Origin: Propionibacteriaceae bacterium | GTDB taxonomy: Bacteria; Actinomycetota; Actinomycetes; Propionibacteriales; Propionibacteriaceae | Direction: 5' to 3' | Assembly: GCA_017306015.1 (NCBI GenBank) | Contig: JAFKJK010000017.1 | Coordinates: 1 to 64,000 of the forward strand | DNA length: 64,000 nt | Part shown: piece after piece, positions 61,138 to 64,000 of the stretch | How positions within the stretch are numbered: position 1 is the stretch's first letter | Layout of the letters: every line of letters starts with the position of its first letter | The notes under the pieces: model-generated | The model's database searches: none | The model's input: only the letters and a program-made list of their open reading frames with translations | What the model was told of the DNA's origin: nothing | Made by a program: the position numbers and the translations under genes

Positions 61138-61284
61138 ACCGCCGGGGACAGGTACTTCGGTTCACCTGAACCATCGGGGACAGCTACTTCGGTTCACCAG
61201 TCGGTTCGCCTGAACCATCGGGTGAACCATCGGGGACAGGTACTTCGGTTCACCTGAACCGCCGGGGACAGGTACTTCGGTTCA
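61135..61284 (-). repeat. REP cluster 8: four reverse copies left of the transposase gene
   Basis: Copies at 61135-61164, 61167-61196 (core changed to CAGCTAC), 61223-61252 and 61255-61284, all in reverse orientation, plus a fragment at 61211-61222. The first copy supplies the stop codon of the FGGY kinase gene. Between this cluster and the transposase ATG are 118 bases holding one DnaA-box-like TTATCCACA (61317-61325) and the ribosome site; otherwise I see nothing there. Confidence 0.95.
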
Positions 61285-61402
61285 GCATCCACAGGGAGAC
61301 CCATCCGGCGCCGGAGTTATCCACAGCCCGCCAAGTCGGCGACCCAATCTCGGCCGGCCTCACGATTCTGTGTGGCCGCAAGACTCTACGAGAGGGGAAC
61401 CC

Positions 61403-62173
61403 ATGCCACGCCAACCCCGACAGCTGTCGGACTCGGGCATCTACCACGTCATGCTTCGTGGGGTGAACCGCGATGCCATCTTCCTCGAGGAGGACGACTA
61501 CGAGCGGTTCCTGCGCACCCTGGCGCTCGTCAAGGCCGCGTCCGGATGCAAGGTACTCGCCTACTGCCTGATGACGAATCACGCACACCTCGTCCTCAGG
61601 GCCACCGATGAGCCCATCGGCGCGGTGATGAAGCGCCTCGGCGTCCGGTATGTGCACTGGTTCAACCGAAAATACGGCCGCGTCGGCCACCTTTTCCAGA
61701 GCCGTTTCAGAAGCATTCCGGTCGAGAACGACTCCTATCTTGCGACGCTGATTGGGTACGTGTGGAACAACCCGGTGGTGGCAGGGACGGTCACGCACGC
61801 TGAGCAGTACGACTGGAGCAGCCGCCGTCATCTGGGGCATGACTCGATTCTCGTAGACCATAAGGACCTCCGAGAACTCCTGCCCGAAGGCGGTTTGGAG
61901 GAACTGGCCACCTGCGTCCCACCCGACCGGGACGAGACACTGGACGTTCTCGGAATGGAGCCTTATCCAACCGATCTGGAGATCTCTGAACTGCTCAAGC
62001 AAGCATGCGGTGCGAGCAGTCCATCGGAGTTCTGCGAGCTCGACAAGGCAATTCAGAAACGGGCGATTACCGAGCTTCGGGCGCGATCCGCGTCGTACGC
62101 GCGCATTGCTAGAGCGACGGGGATGAGCGTCTCGGCGGTGCGACGAATGCACGTCGCCGCCCTGGGACGGTAG
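61403..62173 (+). mobile_element. REP-associated tyrosine transposase (RAYT, TnpA_REP type)
   Basis: A 256-residue single-strand DNA transposase of the IS200/IS605-like Y1 superfamily. The opening SGIYHVMLRGVNRDAIF, the HUH motif in MTNHAHLVL (His60, His62) and the catalytic Tyr119 in IGYVWNNPVVAG identify a RAYT. A C-terminal helix-turn-helix-like segment (ASYARIARATGMSVSAVRRM) may bind DNA. ATG 61403 follows GAGAGGGG; a GTG at 61370 is less likely. The gene lies between four reverse and four forward copies of the repeat family, just as RAYT genes elsewhere sit among their REPs. Expected role: single-strand cleavage and dispersal of those repeats. GC and codon use are lower than in neighbours in places (GAATCACGCACACC, ATTGGGTACG), suggesting independent inheritance. 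Confidence 0.92.
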
Positions 62174-62183
62174 GCGTCCCAGC

Positions 62184-62362
62184 TGAACCGAAGTACCTGT
62201 CCCCAACGGTTCACTCTGTGACCGCAGTCGTCCCCCTGAACCGAAGTACCTGTCCCCGACGGCTCAGGTGACGGTGAGGATCCGTCCCCCTGAACCGAAG
62301 TACCTGTCCCCGACGGTTCACGACGACCTACCTGAACCGAAGTACCTGTCCCCGATGGTTCA
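62184..62362 (+). repeat. REP cluster 9: four forward copies right of the transposase gene
   Basis: Copies at 62184-62213, 62237-62266 (right arm CGGCTCA), 62291-62320 and 62333-62362, all forward, mirror cluster 8. The last copy ends in TCA, which on the minus strand is the TGA stop of the MFS gene at 62360. Confidence 0.95.
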
Positions 62363-63595
62363 GGCGTCGCCGGGGATCGGGACGGACAGACTCGGCTCGG
62401 GCTGGCGGAGCATCCAGGCACCGATCGCGGCCAGCAGGACGCCCAGGATGACGAAGCTGACGACGAAACCTCCACCGCCGCCACGGGCCGCGTCCATGAA
62501 CAGGACGACGACGAACGACGCCTGGCCGACCAACTGGAACAGGCCGGACGAAGCCCCCTCCGGCGTCGGCGCGGCGATCTCGGACGCGTACTGCATCCCC
62601 ACCGGCATCGCCCCGGTGAGCAAGAACCCGACGACGAACGAGCAGATCCCCAGCGCCACCACCGGGATCCCGGTGACGATGAACGCGACCATCACCGGCG
62701 CCGCCACGATCATCGGGACGCCCGTCCACGGCACCCGCTTCCCCGATCGGTCGGACGCAGCGCCGAGCGCCAGCGCCCCGATCACGCCGCCGACCAGCAG
62801 GCATTCCAGCAGGATCTCGGCCGCGTCCTCCGGCAGCCCGATCGCCGACACCACCTGCAGCGCCCAGGTGGACAGCCCGTTGAACACTCCCAGCGCCACG
62901 AACAACGCAGCCAGGAACACCTGGAACGGACGCTGCGCGATCGCATGCCGCAGCCCCGCCAACTCCAGCGCGTGGGCGTCGTCGGCATCGGCGATGCCAC
63001 GGTCGGCGTCCCGGGCGAGGACGCAGTAGAGGACGGCGGTCACCGCGGCGGCCACGGCGAACACCCCCAGCACGTCGTTCACCGGCAGTCCGGCGTCCAC
63101 GAGCGCCGGCGACAGCGCCGTCCCCGCGGCGACGCCGACCATCATCGCGAGGGTGAGGATCGACACGACGGTGGCTCGCAGTTGCCGCGGGAACCACTTG
63201 CCCGCGACCGTCGTCCAGGCGTTGAACAGCAGCGGTTGGGCTGCGGCCACGACCAGCGTCCCGGCCATCGCCCAGCCGTAGGACGGTCCCGCCAGCCACC
63301 GCACCAGGCCGCCGACGGCCACCATCACCGACCCCAACCCGACGGCGAACCGGATCCCCCGCCGGTCGACCAGCCACGCCGCCGGGATCGACAGCGGGAT
63401 GAACACCACCATGAAGCTGATCGAGAAGTAGCCGATCAGCGTGGTCGACACCCCGTAGAACGCGGCTGCGGTCGTGCTGATCGGCGACAGCGCGATCCAC
63501 TGCAGCTGGATGGTGATGTTGACCAGGACCGACACCGCCAGGACGACCCAGCGGTAGCGCGACGAGACGGCGGCGGACGCGGCAGCGGTGCTCAC
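62360..63595 (-). CDS. MFS transporter
   Basis: A 411-residue, 12-helix major facilitator protein. LVDRRGIRFAVG after helix 2 and SDRSGKRVP in the second half are MFS loop motifs; the opening NITIQLQWIALSPIS resembles FLVCR/DIRC2-like members, but the substrate cannot be told. The start is GTG 63595. The stop codon is provided by the TGA of a repeat copy (62362-62360); the C-terminus ends SVPIPGDA just before it. Confidence 0.82.
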   Translation of the reverse strand: MSTAAASAAVSSRYRWVVLAVSVLVNITIQLQWIALSPISTTAAAFYGVSTTLIGYFSISFMVVFIPLSIPAAWLVDRRGIRFAVGLGSVMVAVGGLVRWLAGPSYGWAMAGTLVVAAAQPLLFNAWTTVAGKWFPRQLRATVVSILTLAMMVGVAAGTALSPALVDAGLPVNDVLGVFAVAAAVTAVLYCVLARDADRGIADADDAHALELAGLRHAIAQRPFQVFLAALFVALGVFNGLSTWALQVVSAIGLPEDAAEILLECLLVGGVIGALALGAASDRSGKRVPWTGVPMIVAAPVMVAFIVTGIPVVALGICSFVVGFLLTGAMPVGMQYASEIAAPTPEGASSGLFQLVGQASFVVVLFMDAARGGGGGFVVSFVILGVLLAAIGAWMLRQPEPSLSVPIPGDA

Positions 63596-63721
63596 GGCTT
63601 CACCCTAGTGAGCACGCGTGTCGACCGGCCCGGAACCCCGGATCGCGGCTCCGTCGGCGTGTCCACACCTCGTCCGGACGACACCCCGCCTCGCTCCAGT
63701 CCGAGCGAGCAGACCGTGGCC

Positions 63722-64000
63722 TCAGCCGCAGGACGCCGGTCCCCAGAGCCGCTGGACGGCGGCGACGCCGAGAATGAGGAGCGCGGGGACGACGTTCCCG
63801 GTGGCCGCGCCCTGGCCGAGCAGCCACGCTGCACCGAGCACTGCCAGGGGTGGCATCGCCGCGCACGCACCACCACCGGCGAGCAGCTGGCCCCTGGTCC
63901 CCCGTGGCGGCACGTAGCTGGCCAGGACGAGCGCACCGATCAGGGTCGCCGCGGCAACGACGACGAGCATGCCCGGGCCGGCGGCGGATCCTCCCGCGCT
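63722..64000 (-). CDS. Small integral membrane protein, probably cut by the window edge
   Basis: An 82-residue frame from ATG 63970 with three hydrophobic segments (LVVVAAATLIGALVLASYV, MPPLAVLGAAWLLG, VVPALLILGVAAV) ending CG-stop. The frame remains open upstream to base 64000, so the real start may lie outside. I do not recognise the family. Same strand as the MFS gene, 127 bases away. Confidence 0.45.
   Translation of the reverse strand, partial: SAGGSAAGPGMLVVVAAATLIGALVLASYVPPRGTRGQLLAGGGACAAMPPLAVLGAAWLLGQGAATGNVVPALLILGVAAVQRLWGPASCG

Noticed and set aside
61317..61325. Perfect DnaA box TTATCCACA as part of an origin of replication
   Set aside because: It is a single box with no cluster, no AT-rich region and no dnaA, dnaN or parAB genes nearby.
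61403..62173. An ordinary IS200/IS605 insertion sequence
   Set aside because: No TnpB or accessory gene and no single subterminal hairpins; the sequence type and flanking REP arrays fit a RAYT.
1..64000. tRNA or rRNA genes
   Set aside because: I looked for tRNA-like cloverleaf features and conserved rRNA segments in the gaps and found none; a covariance search could still find one I missed.

Overview
The window is almost entirely high-GC actinobacterial DNA (roughly 70% GC by eye): GTG starts are frequent, genes overlap as ATGA/GTGA in tight operons, and there is an IdeR-type iron box. It reads like a saccharolytic, probably anaerobic or facultative actinomycete. Propionibacteriales is my guess, not something the sequence proves. 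The first ~590 bases are different (about 50% GC, a piece of a CPA1 antiporter) and abut a ROK gene at its stop codon, which looks like a chimeric join or a transfer boundary.

Layout. 592-9715: ROK regulator divergent from an ABC sugar importer, a GH66 dextranase-like enzyme and two GH13 enzymes, together a dextran/isomalto-oligosaccharide uptake and breakdown operon. 9738-10988: MFS exporter. 11299-16603: a 1548-residue acyl-CoA dehydratase activase-like protein divergent from a TetR regulator. 16660-22853 (minus): a second ABC sugar importer, then SDR, enolase-superfamily dehydratase and epimerase-like genes. 22980-32267 (plus): GH38 (frameshifted), a six-hairpin glycosidase, GH36 and GH2. 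32326-40515: second ROK regulator, beta-propeller glycosidase, MDR dehydrogenase, FAH-family hydrolase, arginase-family protein, GH20 and sirtuin. 42345-47352: iron-siderophore uptake under an iron box. 47454-49496: agmatine to putrescine (AguB, AguA). 49779-57119: SLC13 permease, lipoprotein protease, ThrE exporter, PucR regulator. 57197-61137: aldolase-aminotransferase fusion and FGGY kinase. 61403-62173: a RAYT (REP-associated tyrosine transposase). 62360-64000: MFS protein and a membrane protein cut by the window edge.

The most unusual content is a family of about 36 short palindromic repeats (29-31 bp, arms TGAACCG/CGGTTCA around a GTACCTGTCCCC core) in nine clusters. The RAYT gene lies between two opposed blocks of four copies. 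In every cluster of mixed orientation the polarity is the same, as in REPIN elements. Copies are read in frame as the linker of the aldolase-aminotransferase fusion and as the tail of a glycosidase, and two genes use the TGA at the edge of a copy as their stop codon. A second, unrelated palindromic family lies in frame in the linker of the activase gene. I take this REP/RAYT system, with its intrusion into proteins, as the main candidate for a little-described system here.

The carbohydrate blocks seem co-regulated: a (C/T)TAACTC(C/T) motif recurs in core promoters in front of both ROK genes, both ABC importers, the propeller glycosidase and the FAH/arginase pair. Neither sugar ABC cluster encodes an ATPase, so a shared one must be elsewhere in the genome.
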